A DNA stretch of 64,000 nucleotides from NCBI RefSeq assembly GCF_000281895.1, contig NZ_CM001558.1:1616556-1680555 (forward strand). Reading direction: 5' to 3'. Of the stretch, positions 44,861 to 56,240 are shown piece after piece. Source of the DNA: Pseudomonas fluorescens Q2-87 (GTDB lineage Bacteria > Pseudomonadota > Gammaproteobacteria > Pseudomonadales > Pseudomonadaceae). The notes beneath the pieces were generated by a model. That model was not told the origin of the DNA, did not search any database, and was given only the letters and a program-made list of their open reading frames with translations. The translations under genes and the position numbers were made by a program. Numbering within the stretch: position 1 is the stretch's first letter; each line of letters opens with the position of its first letter.

Positions 44861-45512
44861 TTACAAGCTGCTGATCTTCGATTGGGACGGCACTCTGGCA
44901 AACTCCATCGGTCGGATTGTGGATGCGATGCATGTCGCGTCGGATCGTTCGGGTTTGGCTCGGTGCGACGATTTTGCGGTCAAGGGCATCATCGGCTTGG
45001 GGCTGCCGGAAGCGATTCGCAGCCTGTATCCCGAGATCAGCGACGATGAACTGGTCGTTTTTCGCCAGCATTATGCCGACTGCTACATCGCGCTGGAGGC
45101 TGAGCCTTCGCCATTGTTCGAGGGTGTGGCAGATACCCTCCAGAGCCTGCGGGCCGACGGGTATCGGCTGGCGGTTGCCACCGGCAAGGCCCGGCGGGGG
45201 CTGGATCGGGTTTTGAAATCCCACGGTTGGGACGATTACTTCGATATCACCCGCGCTGCGGACGAAACGGCCAGCAAGCCGCATCCGCTGATGCTCGAGC
45301 AGATCCTTTCCCACTGCGGTATGCGGCCTGATCAGGCGCTGATGGTGGGGGACTCGTCCTTCGACCTGCAAATGGCGCGCAATGCCGGCATGGGGTCGGT
45401 GGCCGTGAGTTATGGTGCGCAGACGATCGAGGCGCTACAGGCGTTCGAGCCACGGCTGGCCATTGATCATTTTCCTGAATTGCACGCCTGGCTGAGCCAG
45501 CGGGCCAATTAA
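44850..45512 (+). CDS. HAD-IA hydrolase, phosphoglycolate-phosphatase-like
   Basis: 220 residues. Motif [13 protein letters not shown] (D-W-D-G-T), motif [13 protein letters not shown], motif [13 protein letters not shown], motif [19 protein letters not shown]. The start is a GTG that overlaps the rluC stop by 11 bases, with GGAGCGG upstream, so it is coupled to rluC. Substrate not known; these enzymes clear phosphoglycolate or related damage products. Confidence 0.88.
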   Translation: MHPDYKLLIFDWDGTLANSIGRIVDAMHVASDRSGLARCDDFAVKGIIGLGLPEAIRSLYPEISDDELVVFRQHYADCYIALEAEPSPLFEGVADTLQSLRADGYRLAVATGKARRGLDRVLKSHGWDDYFDITRAADETASKPHPLMLEQILSHCGMRPDQALMVGDSSFDLQMARNAGMGSVAVSYGAQTIEALQAFEPRLAIDHFPELHAWLSQRAN

Positions 45513-45532
45513 GTTTTGCTGGGGATTCACGC

Positions 45533-46522
45533 ATGACCGACGAATGGAAAGCACCGGACAAGGCCAGTAACGGGAGCGGTGACGATAAAAGCTGGAAGCT
45601 GTTGGAAAAGACCTTGCTGGCCAGTGTCCAGGAGCAGCGTCGTTCCCGCCGTTGGGGCATTTTCTTCAAGTTGCTGACGTTTGTTTATCTTTTCGTCGCG
45701 CTGGCGCTGTTCACGCCGCTGATGAACATGGAGAAAAGCGCTGTCAGCGGATCGGCCTACACCGCATTGATCGATATCGAGGGGATGATCGCCGACAAGG
45801 AGCCTGCCAGTGCAGACAATATTGTCGGTAGCCTGCGGGCTGCTTTCGAGGATCCGAAGGTCAAGGGCGTAGTGCTGCGCATCAACAGCCCGGGGGGTAG
45901 TCCGGTGCAGTCGGGGTACGTCTATGACGAAATCGTTCGTCTGCGGGCGTTGCACCCGGAAACCAAGGTCTACGCGGTTATTTCCGATCTTGGCGCGTCC
46001 GGGGCGTATTACATCGCCAGCGCGGCGGACCAGATCTATGCGGACAAAGCCAGCCTGGTGGGCTCCATCGGTGTGACGGCGGCCGGCTATGGCTTTGTCG
46101 GGACAATGGAGAAGCTGGGGGTGGAGCGTCGGGTGTATACCTCTGGCGAGCACAAGTCTTTCCTTGATCCATTCCAGCCGCAAAAACCTGAAGAAACCGC
46201 GTTTTGGCAGGGCGTGCTCGATACCACCCACAGGCAGTTCATCGCCAGCGTGAAGAAAGGGCGGGGCGAGCGACTGAAAGACAAGGAGCATCCAGAGCTG
46301 TTCTCCGGGCTGGTCTGGTCGGGGGAGCAGGCGTTGCCCCTGGGGTTGGTCGATGGCCTGGGCAGTGCCAGTTCGGTGGCGCGGGATGTGATTGGCCAGA
46401 AGGATTTGGTGGACTTCACCATCGAAGAGTCCCCGTTTGATCGCTTCTCGAAAAAGCTGGGCGCCAGCATCGCTGAGCACCTGGCGATGTGGATGGGCTT
46501 CCAGGGGCCGGTGCTGCGTTGA
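45533..46522 (+). CDS. sppA: SppA-type signal peptide peptidase (S49)
   Basis: 329 residues, short form. Cytoplasmic N-terminus, one TM helix (LLTFVYLFVALALFTPLM), S49 domain with LRINSPGGSPVQSGYVYDEI, LGASGAYYIASAADQIYADK (nucleophilic Ser) and GEHKSFLDPF (catalytic Lys). Degrades cleaved signal peptides. GGGGA upstream of ATG. Confidence 0.92.
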   Translation: MTDEWKAPDKASNGSGDDKSWKLLEKTLLASVQEQRRSRRWGIFFKLLTFVYLFVALALFTPLMNMEKSAVSGSAYTALIDIEGMIADKEPASADNIVGSLRAAFEDPKVKGVVLRINSPGGSPVQSGYVYDEIVRLRALHPETKVYAVISDLGASGAYYIASAADQIYADKASLVGSIGVTAAGYGFVGTMEKLGVERRVYTSGEHKSFLDPFQPQKPEETAFWQGVLDTTHRQFIASVKKGRGERLKDKEHPELFSGLVWSGEQALPLGLVDGLGSASSVARDVIGQKDLVDFTIEESPFDRFSKKLGASIAEHLAMWMGFQGPVLR

Positions 46523-46572
46523 TCTGAAAGATTGCACCGATTCCCCGCCACAAAGGTGTGCAGGCCCACGCT

Positions 46573-47151
46573 TCAGGGGACTTGCACGCCCTCGGCCAGC
46601 AACATATCCACAAGACGAATCAAGGGCAGGCCCACCAGGCTGGTGGCGTCCGGCCCTTCGGTGCTCTGAAACAGGCTTACACCCAATCCCTCGGCCTTGA
46701 AGCTACCGGCGCAGTCGTAAGGTTGCTCGGCCCGCAGGTAGCGTTCGACGCGCTCCGGGTCCAGGGTGCGCATGTGGACGGTGAACGGAACGCAGTCGAC
46801 CTGGCAGGTGCCGGTCTGGCTGTTGAGCAGCGCCAGGCCTGTCAGGAAGGTCACCCGAGTGCCGCTGGCAGCCAATAGTTGCTCGCGGGCATTGTCGAAG
46901 GTGTGAGGCTTGCCGAGGATGCGTTCGCCGAGCACGGCCACCTGGTCCGAACCGATAATCAGATGAGCTGGATGGTGGTCGGCCAGTGCCAAGGCTTTTT
47001 CCCGGGCCAGGCGTTTGACCAGTTCGATGGCGGGCTCGTCGGGGTGACGACTTTCGTCGATGTCCGGTGAGCTGCAGACGAATGGCAGCCCCAGGCGGGC
47101 AAGCAATTGGCGACGATAAATCGAGCTGGAAGCAAGTAATAAAGGCAGCAT
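46573..47151 (-). CDS. maf: Maf nucleotide pyrophosphatase
   Basis: 192 residues. LLASSSIYRRQLLARLGLPF, IGSDQVAVLGERILGKPHTF, CAGSFKAEGLGVSLFQS and DATSLVGLPLIRL match Maf-1/YceF. Hydrolyses noncanonical nucleoside triphosphates. Start: ATG 47151 with GGGAG six bases upstream; the ATG at 47157 sits directly against that site. Divergent from yceD. Convergent with sppA. Confidence 0.92.
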   Translation of the reverse strand: MLPLLLASSSIYRRQLLARLGLPFVCSSPDIDESRHPDEPAIELVKRLAREKALALADHHPAHLIIGSDQVAVLGERILGKPHTFDNAREQLLAASGTRVTFLTGLALLNSQTGTCQVDCVPFTVHMRTLDPERVERYLRAEQPYDCAGSFKAEGLGVSLFQSTEGPDATSLVGLPLIRLVDMLLAEGVQVP

Positions 47152-47219
47152 GGACATCTCCCAAGGGCAGGCGCGAATTCTAGCGAGGCGCGCAAGTGAC
47201 GGACAGGGCTGAATTTCCT

Positions 47220-47247
47220 TTGACATGGCCGGGTGCATCCCTATAAT
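47220..47247 (+). promoter_or_regulatory. Consensus sigma70 promoter for yceD-rpmF-plsX-fab
   Basis: TTGACA (47220-47225), 16-base spacer, TATAAT (47242-47247): both hexamers are perfect. The yceD ATG is 10 bases after the -10, so the predicted transcript has a leader of only 2-4 bases. Confidence 0.8.
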
Positions 47248-47256
47248 GCTGCGCCT

Positions 47257-47784
47257 ATGTTGAATGACCCGATTCCACCTCACGTTGACCCGCGCAAATT
47301 GGCTGACCGTGGCACCACCCTCAAAGGTGAACTGCTGCTGGCCGATTTGAAGAGACTCTGCGACCCGCTTTCCGACAATGTCGGGACGGTCCAGGCCAAA
47401 TTCGTTTTTGAACGAGATGAACGTAAATCTGTGGTTATCCACAGCTTTATCGACACTGAAGTCAAAATGGTTTGCCAGCGTTGTCTTGAGCTGGTCACCC
47501 TGCCGATCCACAGCGAATGCAGTTATGCGGTGGTGAAGGAGGGTGCGAATACCCAGTCGTTGCCGAAAGGTTATGACGTGCTGGAACTGGGCGAAGATCC
47601 TTTGGATCTGCAGTCACTGATCGAGGAGGAGCTTCTGCTTGCCTTGCCCATTGTGCCTGCTCATCATCCGGAAGAATGCCAGCAGCCGGCGGGAGCAGAT
47701 GAGCCCGAACCGAGCGAGGACGAGGTAACGCGGTCCAACCCGTTCAGTGTATTGGCGCAGTTAAAGCGTGACCCAAACGTTTAG
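47257..47784 (+). CDS. yceD: YceD/DUF177 family protein
   Basis: 175 residues. PPHVDPRKLADRGTTLKGEL, VHSFIDTEVKMVCQRCLELV (the CxRC pair), DPLDLQSLIEEELLLALPIV and NPFSVLAQLK are DUF177 hallmarks. The family is linked to 23S rRNA accumulation and is encoded next to rpmF in most bacteria. No Shine-Dalgarno site precedes ATG 47257; see the promoter at 47220. Stop lies 13 bases before rpmF. Confidence 0.88.
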   Translation: MLNDPIPPHVDPRKLADRGTTLKGELLLADLKRLCDPLSDNVGTVQAKFVFERDERKSVVIHSFIDTEVKMVCQRCLELVTLPIHSECSYAVVKEGANTQSLPKGYDVLELGEDPLDLQSLIEEELLLALPIVPAHHPEECQQPAGADEPEPSEDEVTRSNPFSVLAQLKRDPNV

Positions 47785-47797
47785 GAGTTAATCAATT

Positions 47798-47980
47798 ATG
47801 GCTGTTCAGCAGAACAAAAAATCCCGCTCTGCCCGTGACATGCGCCGTTCGCACGACGCTCTCGAGGCTAGCACCCTGTCTGTAGAAAAAACCACTGGTG
47901 AAGTTCACCTGCGTCACCACGTATCGCCAGAAGGCGTATACCGTGGCCGTAAAGTGATCGACAAGGGCGCTGACGAGTAA
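47798..47980 (+). CDS. rpmF: 50S ribosomal protein L32
   Basis: 60 residues: [20 protein letters not shown] then [20 protein letters not shown]. No cysteines, so the zinc-free form usual in gamma-proteobacteria. Ribosome site TTAGGAGT at 47781-47788, overlapping the yceD stop. Confidence 0.97.
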
Positions 47981-47984
47981 GCAC

Positions 47985-48995
47985 TTGTCCGCTCAAGTCA
48001 TCGCGATTGACGCAATGGGCGGGGACTTCGGTCCCCGCAGCATTGTTCAGGCCAGCCTTGCTTGCCTGAATGCTACGCCCTCGCTGCACCTGACCCTCGT
48101 CGGTCAACCCTCCATTCTCGAAGAAATGCTCAGCGGCCAATCGGCTGTGGATCGCACGCGCCTGACAATCACTCCGGCGTCCGAAATCATCACCATGGAC
48201 GAAAAGCCGGCCCAGGCCCTGCGCAGCAAGCCTGATGCCTCGATGCGGGTGGCCCTCGAGCTGTTGCGCGATGGCAAGGTCCAGGCGTGTGTCAGTGCGG
48301 GCAATACCGGTGCGCTGATGGCGTTGTCGCGCTACGTGCTCAAGACCCTGCCGGGTATCGACCGGCCGGCGATGGTGGCGGCGATCCCCACCCAGCGCGG
48401 TTTTTGCCAGTTGCTCGACCTGGGCGCCAATGTCGATTGCAGCGCTGAACACCTGCTGCAATTTGCGGTGATGGGTTCGGTGGCGGCGCAAACCCTGGGC
48501 ATCGTGCGCCCTCGCGTGGCCTTGCTGAATATCGGCACCGAAGACATCAAGGGCAATCAGCAGGTCAAGCTGGCCGCTACGCTGTTGCAGGCTGCGCCAG
48601 GTATCAATTACATCGGCTTCGTCGAAGGCGATGGTTTGTACCGTGGTGAAGCTGATGTGGTGGTGTGTGATGGCTTCGTCGGCAACATCCTGCTCAAGTC
48701 CAGCGAAGGCCTGGCGACCATGATCGGCCAGCGCATCGAGACGTTGTTCAGGCAAACCATCGCTTCGCGGGTGATCGGTGCCTTGGCGTTGCCGTTGATG
48801 CGTCGCTTGCAGGCAGACCTGGCGCCAGCGCGGCACAACGGGGCGAGCTTTCTCGGCCTGCAGGGTATTGTGATCAAGAGCCACGGTTCGGCGGGTGTGG
48901 AGGGTTTCCAGAGTGCGATCAATCGAGCGGTGATCGAGATCCAGGAGAACCTGCCCGAGCGCCTGCATGGCCGCCTCGAAGATTTGTTAACTTAG
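47985..48995 (+). CDS. plsX: Phosphate acyltransferase PlsX
   Basis: 336 residues. Opens [20 protein letters not shown]; further [67 protein letters not shown], all PlsX features. Converts acyl-ACP to acyl-phosphate for phospholipid synthesis. The start codon is TTG 47985, 5 bases after the rpmF stop, with only a weak GAG-type site; the AID core begins at once so no other start fits. Confidence 0.93.
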   Translation: MSAQVIAIDAMGGDFGPRSIVQASLACLNATPSLHLTLVGQPSILEEMLSGQSAVDRTRLTITPASEIITMDEKPAQALRSKPDASMRVALELLRDGKVQACVSAGNTGALMALSRYVLKTLPGIDRPAMVAAIPTQRGFCQLLDLGANVDCSAEHLLQFAVMGSVAAQTLGIVRPRVALLNIGTEDIKGNQQVKLAATLLQAAPGINYIGFVEGDGLYRGEADVVVCDGFVGNILLKSSEGLATMIGQRIETLFRQTIASRVIGALALPLMRRLQADLAPARHNGASFLGLQGIVIKSHGSAGVEGFQSAINRAVIEIQENLPERLHGRLEDLLT

Positions 48996-49119
48996 GCGTT
49001 TTCGTCCGACAATGCTTAAATGTGACCGGTCGGTTCAAGCCGCCATCCAACTGTCAGTTTCCTAGCGCCCCCCAGGGGCGTCAATTTTTGACGGCAAGAT
49101 CATTAGGGGCTTTGTTTTC

Positions 49120-50058
49120 ATGTCTGCTTCCCTCGCATTCGTCTTTCCAGGACAGGGCTCGCAGTCCCTCGGCATGCTGGCCGAGCTGGGCGCGCAATAC
49201 CCGCTGATCCTCGAAACATTCAAAGAAGCTTCCGATGCCCTCGGTTACGACCTGTGGGCACTGACCCAGCAAGGGCCGGAAGAACAACTCAATCAAACCG
49301 ACAAGACCCAACCGGCCATCCTGACCGCCTCGATTGCGCTTTGGCGCCTGTGGCTGGCCGAAGGTGGCGCACGCCCTGCGTTCGTCGCCGGCCATAGCCT
49401 GGGCGAATACAGCGCCTTGGTCGCCGCCGGCAGCCTGAACCTGGGTGACGCGGTGAAGCTGGTGGAGCGTCGCGGCCAGTTGATGCAGGAGGCCGTTCCG
49501 GCCGGGCAGGGCGGCATGGCTGCGATCCTCGGCCTGGAAGACGCCGATGTGCTGGCTGCTTGTGCCGAAGCGGCGCAGGGTGATGTGGTCAGCGCGGTGA
49601 ACTTCAACTCCCCCGGCCAAGTGGTCATCGCCGGTGCCAAGGCCGCTGTCGAGCGCGCCATCGAAGGCTGCAAGGCTCGCGGTGCCAAGCGCGCCATGCC
49701 GCTGCCGGTCAGCGTGCCGTCGCACTGCGAACTGATGCGTCCGGCTGCCGAGCGCTTCGCCGAGTCCATCGCCGCCATCGACTGGCAGGCGCCGCAGATT
49801 CCCGTAGTGCAGAACGTCAGCGCCAATGTGGCGCCGGATCTTGAAACACTCAAGCGTGATCTGCTGGAACAGCTCTACAAGCCGGTTCGCTGGGTCGAAT
49901 CGGTGCAAACCCTGGCTGCCAAGGGCGCGACTGAGCTGGTCGAATGCGGTCCGGGTAAAGTCCTTGCCGGCCTGAACAAGCGCTGCGCCGAAGGCGTATC
50001 GACTTCCAATCTCAACACCCGAGACGCTTTCGCTGCCGCTCGCGCAGCGCAGGCCTGA
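49120..50058 (+). CDS. fabD: Malonyl-CoA:ACP transacylase FabD
   Basis: 312 residues. VFPGQGSQSLGMLAEL, FVAGHSLGEYSALVAAGSL (active-site Ser in GHSLG), and PLPVSVPSHCELMRPAAERF with the second catalytic His region. Loads malonyl groups onto ACP. GGGG site upstream. No fabH lies between plsX and fabD, as known for Pseudomonas. Confidence 0.96.
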   Translation: MSASLAFVFPGQGSQSLGMLAELGAQYPLILETFKEASDALGYDLWALTQQGPEEQLNQTDKTQPAILTASIALWRLWLAEGGARPAFVAGHSLGEYSALVAAGSLNLGDAVKLVERRGQLMQEAVPAGQGGMAAILGLEDADVLAACAEAAQGDVVSAVNFNSPGQVVIAGAKAAVERAIEGCKARGAKRAMPLPVSVPSHCELMRPAAERFAESIAAIDWQAPQIPVVQNVSANVAPDLETLKRDLLEQLYKPVRWVESVQTLAAKGATELVECGPGKVLAGLNKRCAEGVSTSNLNTRDAFAAARAAQA

Positions 50059-50073
50059 ACAGGAGAAGCTTGC

Positions 50074-50817
50074 ATGAGTCTGCAAGGTAAAGTTGCACTG
50101 GTGACCGGTGCAAGCCGTGGCATCGGCCAGGCCATTGCCCTGGAACTGGGTCGTCAAGGCGCCATTGTCGTAGGTACCGCGACTTCCGCTTCGGGCGCCG
50201 AGCGTATCGCTGCGACCTTGAAGGAAAACGGCATCCAAGGCACTGGCCTTGAGCTGAATGTCACCAGCGACCCATCTGTCGCGGCGGTGCTGGCGAGCAT
50301 CCAGGAGCAGTTCGGCGCTCCGGCGATCCTGGTCAATAATGCCGGTATCACCCGCGATAACCTGATGATGCGCATGAAAGATGACGAATGGTTCGACGTG
50401 GTCGACACCAACCTGAACAGTCTGTACCGGCTGTCCAAGGGCGTTCTGCGCGGCATGACCAAGGCCCGTTGGGGACGAATTATCAGTATCGGCTCGGTTG
50501 TGGGTGCCATGGGCAACGCAGGCCAAGTAAACTATGCTGCGGCGAAAGCCGGTCTGGAAGGTTTTAGCCGCGCACTGGCACGTGAAGTGGGTTCGCGCTC
50601 GATTACGGTAAACTCGGTTGCACCGGGTTTCATCGACACCGACATGACCCGTGAGCTGCCGGAAGCACAGCGCGAAGCCTTGCTGACACAGATTCCGCTG
50701 GGTCGTCTGGGGCAAGCTCAAGAAATCGCGTCCGTGGTCGCTTTTCTTGCGTCGGACGGTGCGGCATACGTGACCGGGGCTACAATCCCGGTAAACGGCG
50801 GGATGTACATGAGTTAA
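50074..50817 (+). CDS. fabG: 3-oxoacyl-ACP reductase FabG
   Basis: 247 residues. NADPH motif VTGASRGIGQAIALELGRQG, NNAGITRDNLMMRM, catalytic Ser in IISIGSVVGAMGNAGQ, YAAAKAG with Tyr and Lys, and C-terminal VTGATIPVNGGMYMS. 15 bases after fabD; AGGAG site. Confidence 0.97.
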   Translation: MSLQGKVALVTGASRGIGQAIALELGRQGAIVVGTATSASGAERIAATLKENGIQGTGLELNVTSDPSVAAVLASIQEQFGAPAILVNNAGITRDNLMMRMKDDEWFDVVDTNLNSLYRLSKGVLRGMTKARWGRIISIGSVVGAMGNAGQVNYAAAKAGLEGFSRALAREVGSRSITVNSVAPGFIDTDMTRELPEAQREALLTQIPLGRLGQAQEIASVVAFLASDGAAYVTGATIPVNGGMYMS

Positions 50818-50928
50818 ATGTGACGGATTGCTTCAAAAAAATGTCATACGAGCTGTCTAAAATCCGTTATAAAGCTGCAATCAATTTATAGACGGCGGGC
50901 CGCAGGGTTTGAGGAGTGAAGCTTTCGG

Positions 50929-50956
50929 TTGAAAAACCGAAAAGTTCTTCTATACA
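50929..50956 (+). promoter_or_regulatory. Probable acpP promoter
   Basis: TTGAAA (50929-50934), 16-base spacer, TATACA (50951-50956) in the 191-base gap between fabG and acpP. The -35 overlaps a small TTTCGGTT/AACCGAAA dyad. Gives a leader of about 45 bases. Confidence 0.55.
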
Positions 50957-51008
50957 CTTACCCACTGGCCAGCTGCCTGAATTTGTCCATTAGGAGTGAA
51001 AACAAGGT

Positions 51009-51245
51009 ATGAGCACCATCGAAGAGCGCGTCAAGAAAATCGTTGCCGAGCAACTGGGCGTTAAAGAAGAAGAAGTTGTGAACACCGCTTCCTTCGTTGA
51101 AGACCTGGGTGCCGACTCCCTTGACACCGTTGAGCTGGTGATGGCTCTGGAAGAGGAATTCGAAACCGAGATTCCTGACGAAGAAGCTGAAAAGATCACT
51201 ACTGTACAAGCTGCTATCGACTACGTTACCAGCCACCAGGCGTAA
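51009..51245 (+). CDS. acpP: Acyl carrier protein AcpP
   Basis: 78 residues: [20 protein letters not shown], then [20 protein letters not shown] with the Ser that carries phosphopantetheine (DSL), and [20 protein letters not shown]. Very acidic. TTAGGAGT ribosome site at 50990-50997. The leader also matches the complement of the sRNA encoded at 57412-57530 (see findings). Confidence 0.98.
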   Translation: MSTIEERVKKIVAEQLGVKEEEVVNTASFVEDLGADSLDTVELVMALEEEFETEIPDEEAEKITTVQAAIDYVTSHQA

Positions 51246-51274
51246 TCGTTTTTAGTCGTCGCTCGCTGTCATGG

Positions 51275-51310
51275 AAAAACCGCACTGCCGTTACGGCGTG
51301 CGGTTTTTTC
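51275..51310 (+). terminator. Terminator after acpP
   Basis: AAAAACCGCAC, inner GCCGTTACGGC, GTGCGGTTTTTT. It lies between acpP and fabF, so acpP may be made in excess over fabF by partial termination. Confidence 0.85.
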
Positions 51311-51353
51311 TTTAGGCCTGATGCAAAGTCGTCATTAGAAAAAGGAGAGTGCT

Positions 51354-52598
51354 GTGTCGCGTAGACGCGTCGTAGTCACCGGTATGGGTATGTTGTCGCC
51401 ACTGGGCACGGATGTGCCGAGCAGCTGGCAGGGCATTCTGGCTGGCCGCAGTGGCATTGGTCTGATCGAACACACCGACCTTTCTGCCTATTCCACCCGT
51501 TTTGGCGGCTCGGTAAAGGGCTTCAATGTCGAGGAATACCTGTCGGTCAAGGAAGCTCGCAAGCTTGACCTGTTCATCCAGTACGGCCTGGCTGCCGGTT
51601 TCCAGGCAGTACGTAACGCGGGTCTGGAAGTCACCGACGCCAACCGTGAACGCATCGGCGTGGCCATGGGTTCGGGTATTGGCGGCTTGACCAATATCGA
51701 AGAAACCAGCCGCACACTGCACGATTCGGGGCCGCGGCGGATTTCTCCGTTCTTCGTGCCGGGCTCGATCATCAATATGATTTCCGGTTTCCTGTCCATC
51801 CACCTCGGTGCACAGGGGCCTAACTACGCCATTGCCACGGCTTGCACCACCGGGACCCACTGCATCGGCATGGCCGCGCGCAACATCATGTACGACGAAG
51901 CCGACGTGATGATCGCCGGTGGCGCCGAGATGGCAGCCTGCGGACTGGGCATGGGTGGCTTCGGCGCGTCCCGTGCGCTGTCGACCCGCAATGACGAGCC
52001 GGCCCGTGCGAGCCGACCATGGGACAAGGGACGCGATGGCTTCGTGCTGTCCGACGGCGCCGGTGCGTTGGTGCTCGAAGAGCTGGAGCACGCCAAGGCG
52101 CGCGGCGCGACCATCTATGCCGAGCTGATTGGCTTTGGCACCAGTGGCGACGCGTACCACATGACATCGCCTCCGGCCGATGGCGCCGGTGCTGCCCGTT
52201 GCATCGCCAATGCCTTGCGTGACGCGAAGCTCAATGGCGAGCAGGTGCAGTACATCAACGCCCATGGCACATCGACCCCGGCTGGCGACTTGGCCGAGGC
52301 CCAGGCGATCAAGACCGTGTTCGGCGAGCACGCCTATAAGCTGGCGATCAGCTCGACCAAGTCCATGACCGGTCACCTGCTGGGTGCGGCAGGGGCAGTC
52401 GAGGCGATCTTCAGCGTGCTGGCGATCAACAGCCAGACCGCGCCACCGACCATCAACCTCGATGAGCCGGACGAAGGCTGCGATCTGGACTTCGTGCCGC
52501 ACACGGCCCGCAGCATGGACATCGACGTGGTGTTGTCCAATTCCTTCGGCTTCGGCGGGACCAACGGCTCGCTGGTGTTCCGCCGGTTCGCCGGTTGA
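51354..52598 (+). CDS. fabF: 3-oxoacyl-ACP synthase II FabF
   Basis: 414 residues. GTG start with [26 protein letters not shown]; active-site Cys in [15 protein letters not shown]; His residues in [12 protein letters not shown] and [15 protein letters not shown]-terminal [15 protein letters not shown]. Elongates acyl-ACP. Stop shares TGATG with pabC. Confidence 0.97.
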   Translation: MSRRRVVVTGMGMLSPLGTDVPSSWQGILAGRSGIGLIEHTDLSAYSTRFGGSVKGFNVEEYLSVKEARKLDLFIQYGLAAGFQAVRNAGLEVTDANRERIGVAMGSGIGGLTNIEETSRTLHDSGPRRISPFFVPGSIINMISGFLSIHLGAQGPNYAIATACTTGTHCIGMAARNIMYDEADVMIAGGAEMAACGLGMGGFGASRALSTRNDEPARASRPWDKGRDGFVLSDGAGALVLEELEHAKARGATIYAELIGFGTSGDAYHMTSPPADGAGAARCIANALRDAKLNGEQVQYINAHGTSTPAGDLAEAQAIKTVFGEHAYKLAISSTKSMTGHLLGAAGAVEAIFSVLAINSQTAPPTINLDEPDEGCDLDFVPHTARSMDIDVVLSNSFGFGGTNGSLVFRRFAG

Positions 52599-53413
52599 TG
52601 GAAAGCTGGGTCGACGGTCAGCCAGCCGACGTTCTGTCGCTGAAAGATCGCGGCCTGGCTTATGGCGATGGATTGTTTGAAACGATCCTCGTGCGCAATG
52701 GTAAGCCCGTTCTGCTGGATTCTCACCTGCACCGCCTGGCGCTGGGTTGCCGGCGCTTCGAAATCAATGTCGATTGGGTCGTGCTGAAGGGCGAGCTGCA
52801 GGCCTATGCGCAACATCTTGGCGACGGCGTGCTGAAACTGATCGTCACCCGGGGCGACAGCCTGCGCGGATATGCCGCTGATCCATCAGCCCCGGCCCGA
52901 CGCATCCTGCAGGGCAGCCCTCCGGCGAAGTATCCTGTTGCTCACGCCGAGCAAGGCGTAAGCCTGTTTCCCTGCGCCGTGCGCCTGTCCGAGCAGCCCT
53001 TGCTCGCCGGCCTCAAGCACCTCAATCGCCTGGAGCAGGTGCTGGCCCGTGCCGAATGGACGGATGCGCAATACGCCGAAGGCTTGATGCTGGACACGTC
53101 CGGACGGGTGATCGAAGGCGTATTCAGCAACCTGTTTTTGGTGCGCGACGGCGTGTTGATCACGGCGGACCTGAGCCGCTGCGGCGTGGCCGGCGTGATG
53201 CGTGGGCAATTATTGTTTCAAGCCGAGTCCCATGGCATCGCCACGCACATCACCGACATTGGCCTCGAGCAGTTGCATCAGGCTGATGAAGTCTTTGTCT
53301 GCAACAGTGTCTATGGCGTGTGGCCAGTGCTCGCGTGTGGTTCGGCGCGCTGGTCGGCAGGGCCGCTCACCCGTAAACTGCAGACCCTTGCCCGCGCGCT
53401 ATTGGATGCTTGA
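52598..53413 (+). CDS. pabC: Aminodeoxychorismate lyase PabC
   Basis: 271 residues, PLP class IV fold: SLKDRGLAYGDGLFETILVR, LDSHLHRLALGCRRFEI, lysine in LLAGLKHLNRLEQVLARAEW, and VIEGVFSNLFLVRDG. Releases 4-aminobenzoate for folate. ATG 52598 in TGATG; the TTG at 52595 is less likely. Confidence 0.93.
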   Translation: MESWVDGQPADVLSLKDRGLAYGDGLFETILVRNGKPVLLDSHLHRLALGCRRFEINVDWVVLKGELQAYAQHLGDGVLKLIVTRGDSLRGYAADPSAPARRILQGSPPAKYPVAHAEQGVSLFPCAVRLSEQPLLAGLKHLNRLEQVLARAEWTDAQYAEGLMLDTSGRVIEGVFSNLFLVRDGVLITADLSRCGVAGVMRGQLLFQAESHGIATHITDIGLEQLHQADEVFVCNSVYGVWPVLACGSARWSAGPLTRKLQTLARALLDA

Positions 53414-53416
53414 TTC

Positions 53417-54577
53417 GTGAGACGTAAATTCTTGCTGCTGCTGGAGACCGGACTGGTTCTGGCAGGGCTGTTGTTGGGTGCTTCGGCCTGGAAGATTCAT
53501 TCGGCGCTGCAACAGCCGTTGAACATCACCCAGGAAGAGATGCTGGACGTGCCCAACGGGACCACCCCGACCGGAACCCTCAAGCGCCTGGAAGCCGACG
53601 GGCTGATCAAGGATGCCTTCTGGCTGCGTATCTATTGGCGCTTCAATCTGGCCGACCAGCCGCTGCATACCGGTGAGTACCGGATGGTGCCGGGCATGAC
53701 CATGGAAGGCTTGATCGGTGTCTGGAAGCGCGGCGAGGTGGTGCAATACAGCGTAACGCTGGTGGAAGGCTGGAATTTCCGTCAGGTGCGTGCCGCGCTG
53801 GCCAAGGATGAAAAACTCCAGCAGACCCTCGCCGGCTTGAGCGACAGCCAGGTCATGGAGCGTCTAGGTCATTCCGGGGTATTTCCCGAAGGTCGGTTCT
53901 TCCCGGATACCTATCGCTTCGTGCGCGGTACGTCGGACGTCGACCTGCTGAAAAAAGCCTACGACCGGCTGGAAGACGTGCTGGCCAAGGAGTGGGCGCA
54001 GCGTGCAGCGGACGTGCCTTACACCCAACCCTATGAAGCGCTGATCATGGCGTCGCTGGTGGAAAAGGAAACGGGCGTGCCCCAGGAGCGCGGACAAATC
54101 GCCGGTGTGTTCGTGCGGCGCATGCGCCTGGGCATGCTGCTGCAGACCGACCCCACGGTGATCTATGGTTTGGGCGAGCGCTACACGGGCAAACTCACCC
54201 GTGCCCATTTGAAAGAAGAAAATCCCTATAACACCTACTTGATCCCGGGGTTGCCGCCGACGCCGATTGCGATGGTGGGGCGCGAAGCGATTCATGCCGC
54301 CTTGAACCCGGCGTCGGGCAACAGCCTGTACTTTGTCGCTCGCGGTGATGGCAGCCACGTGTTTTCCGATGACCTGGAGTCGCACAACAACGCGGTGCGC
54401 GAATTCCAACTCAAGCGCCGCGCCGATTACCGCTCCAGTCCGGCTCCGGCCGCGCCGGAAGGACAGGCGCCGATTCCCGCTGCGTCGCCCGATACAGCGC
54501 CCGAAGCCGTGCCCCAGGTGCCTCCTCAGGAGCCTGCGCCGGGACCGAATGCCAGCGAGCCGCCGAGCCCGCAATGA
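53417..54577 (+). CDS. mltG: Endolytic transglycosylase MltG
   Basis: 386 residues. GTG start 4 bases after pabC. N-terminal TM helix (LLLLETGLVLAGLLLGASAW), LysM-like region, then YceG domain with EGRFFPDTYRF, ALIMASLVEKETGVPQERGQ (catalytic Glu), LQTDPTVIYGLGERYTGKLT and NPYNTYLIPGLPPTPI. A Pro/Ala-rich tail of about 45 residues after residue 340 is not part of the enzyme core. Cuts nascent glycan strands. Confidence 0.93.
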   Translation: MRRKFLLLLETGLVLAGLLLGASAWKIHSALQQPLNITQEEMLDVPNGTTPTGTLKRLEADGLIKDAFWLRIYWRFNLADQPLHTGEYRMVPGMTMEGLIGVWKRGEVVQYSVTLVEGWNFRQVRAALAKDEKLQQTLAGLSDSQVMERLGHSGVFPEGRFFPDTYRFVRGTSDVDLLKKAYDRLEDVLAKEWAQRAADVPYTQPYEALIMASLVEKETGVPQERGQIAGVFVRRMRLGMLLQTDPTVIYGLGERYTGKLTRAHLKEENPYNTYLIPGLPPTPIAMVGREAIHAALNPASGNSLYFVARGDGSHVFSDDLESHNNAVREFQLKRRADYRSSPAPAAPEGQAPIPAASPDTAPEAVPQVPPQEPAPGPNASEPPSPQ

Positions 54578-54587
54578 CTTTGATTAA

Positions 54588-56208
<1,621 letters not shown>

Positions 56209-56240
56209 CTAGACTCAGCTCAATCGCAGCGGAGATCAGC

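Noticed and set aside
48996..49119. Missing fabH between plsX and fabD as a deletion
   Set aside because: Pseudomonas normally lacks fabH here and uses another initiating synthase, so the gap is expected.
49081..50721. 546-codon minus-strand frame opposite fabD/fabG
   Set aside because: Antisense shadow of two well-known genes.
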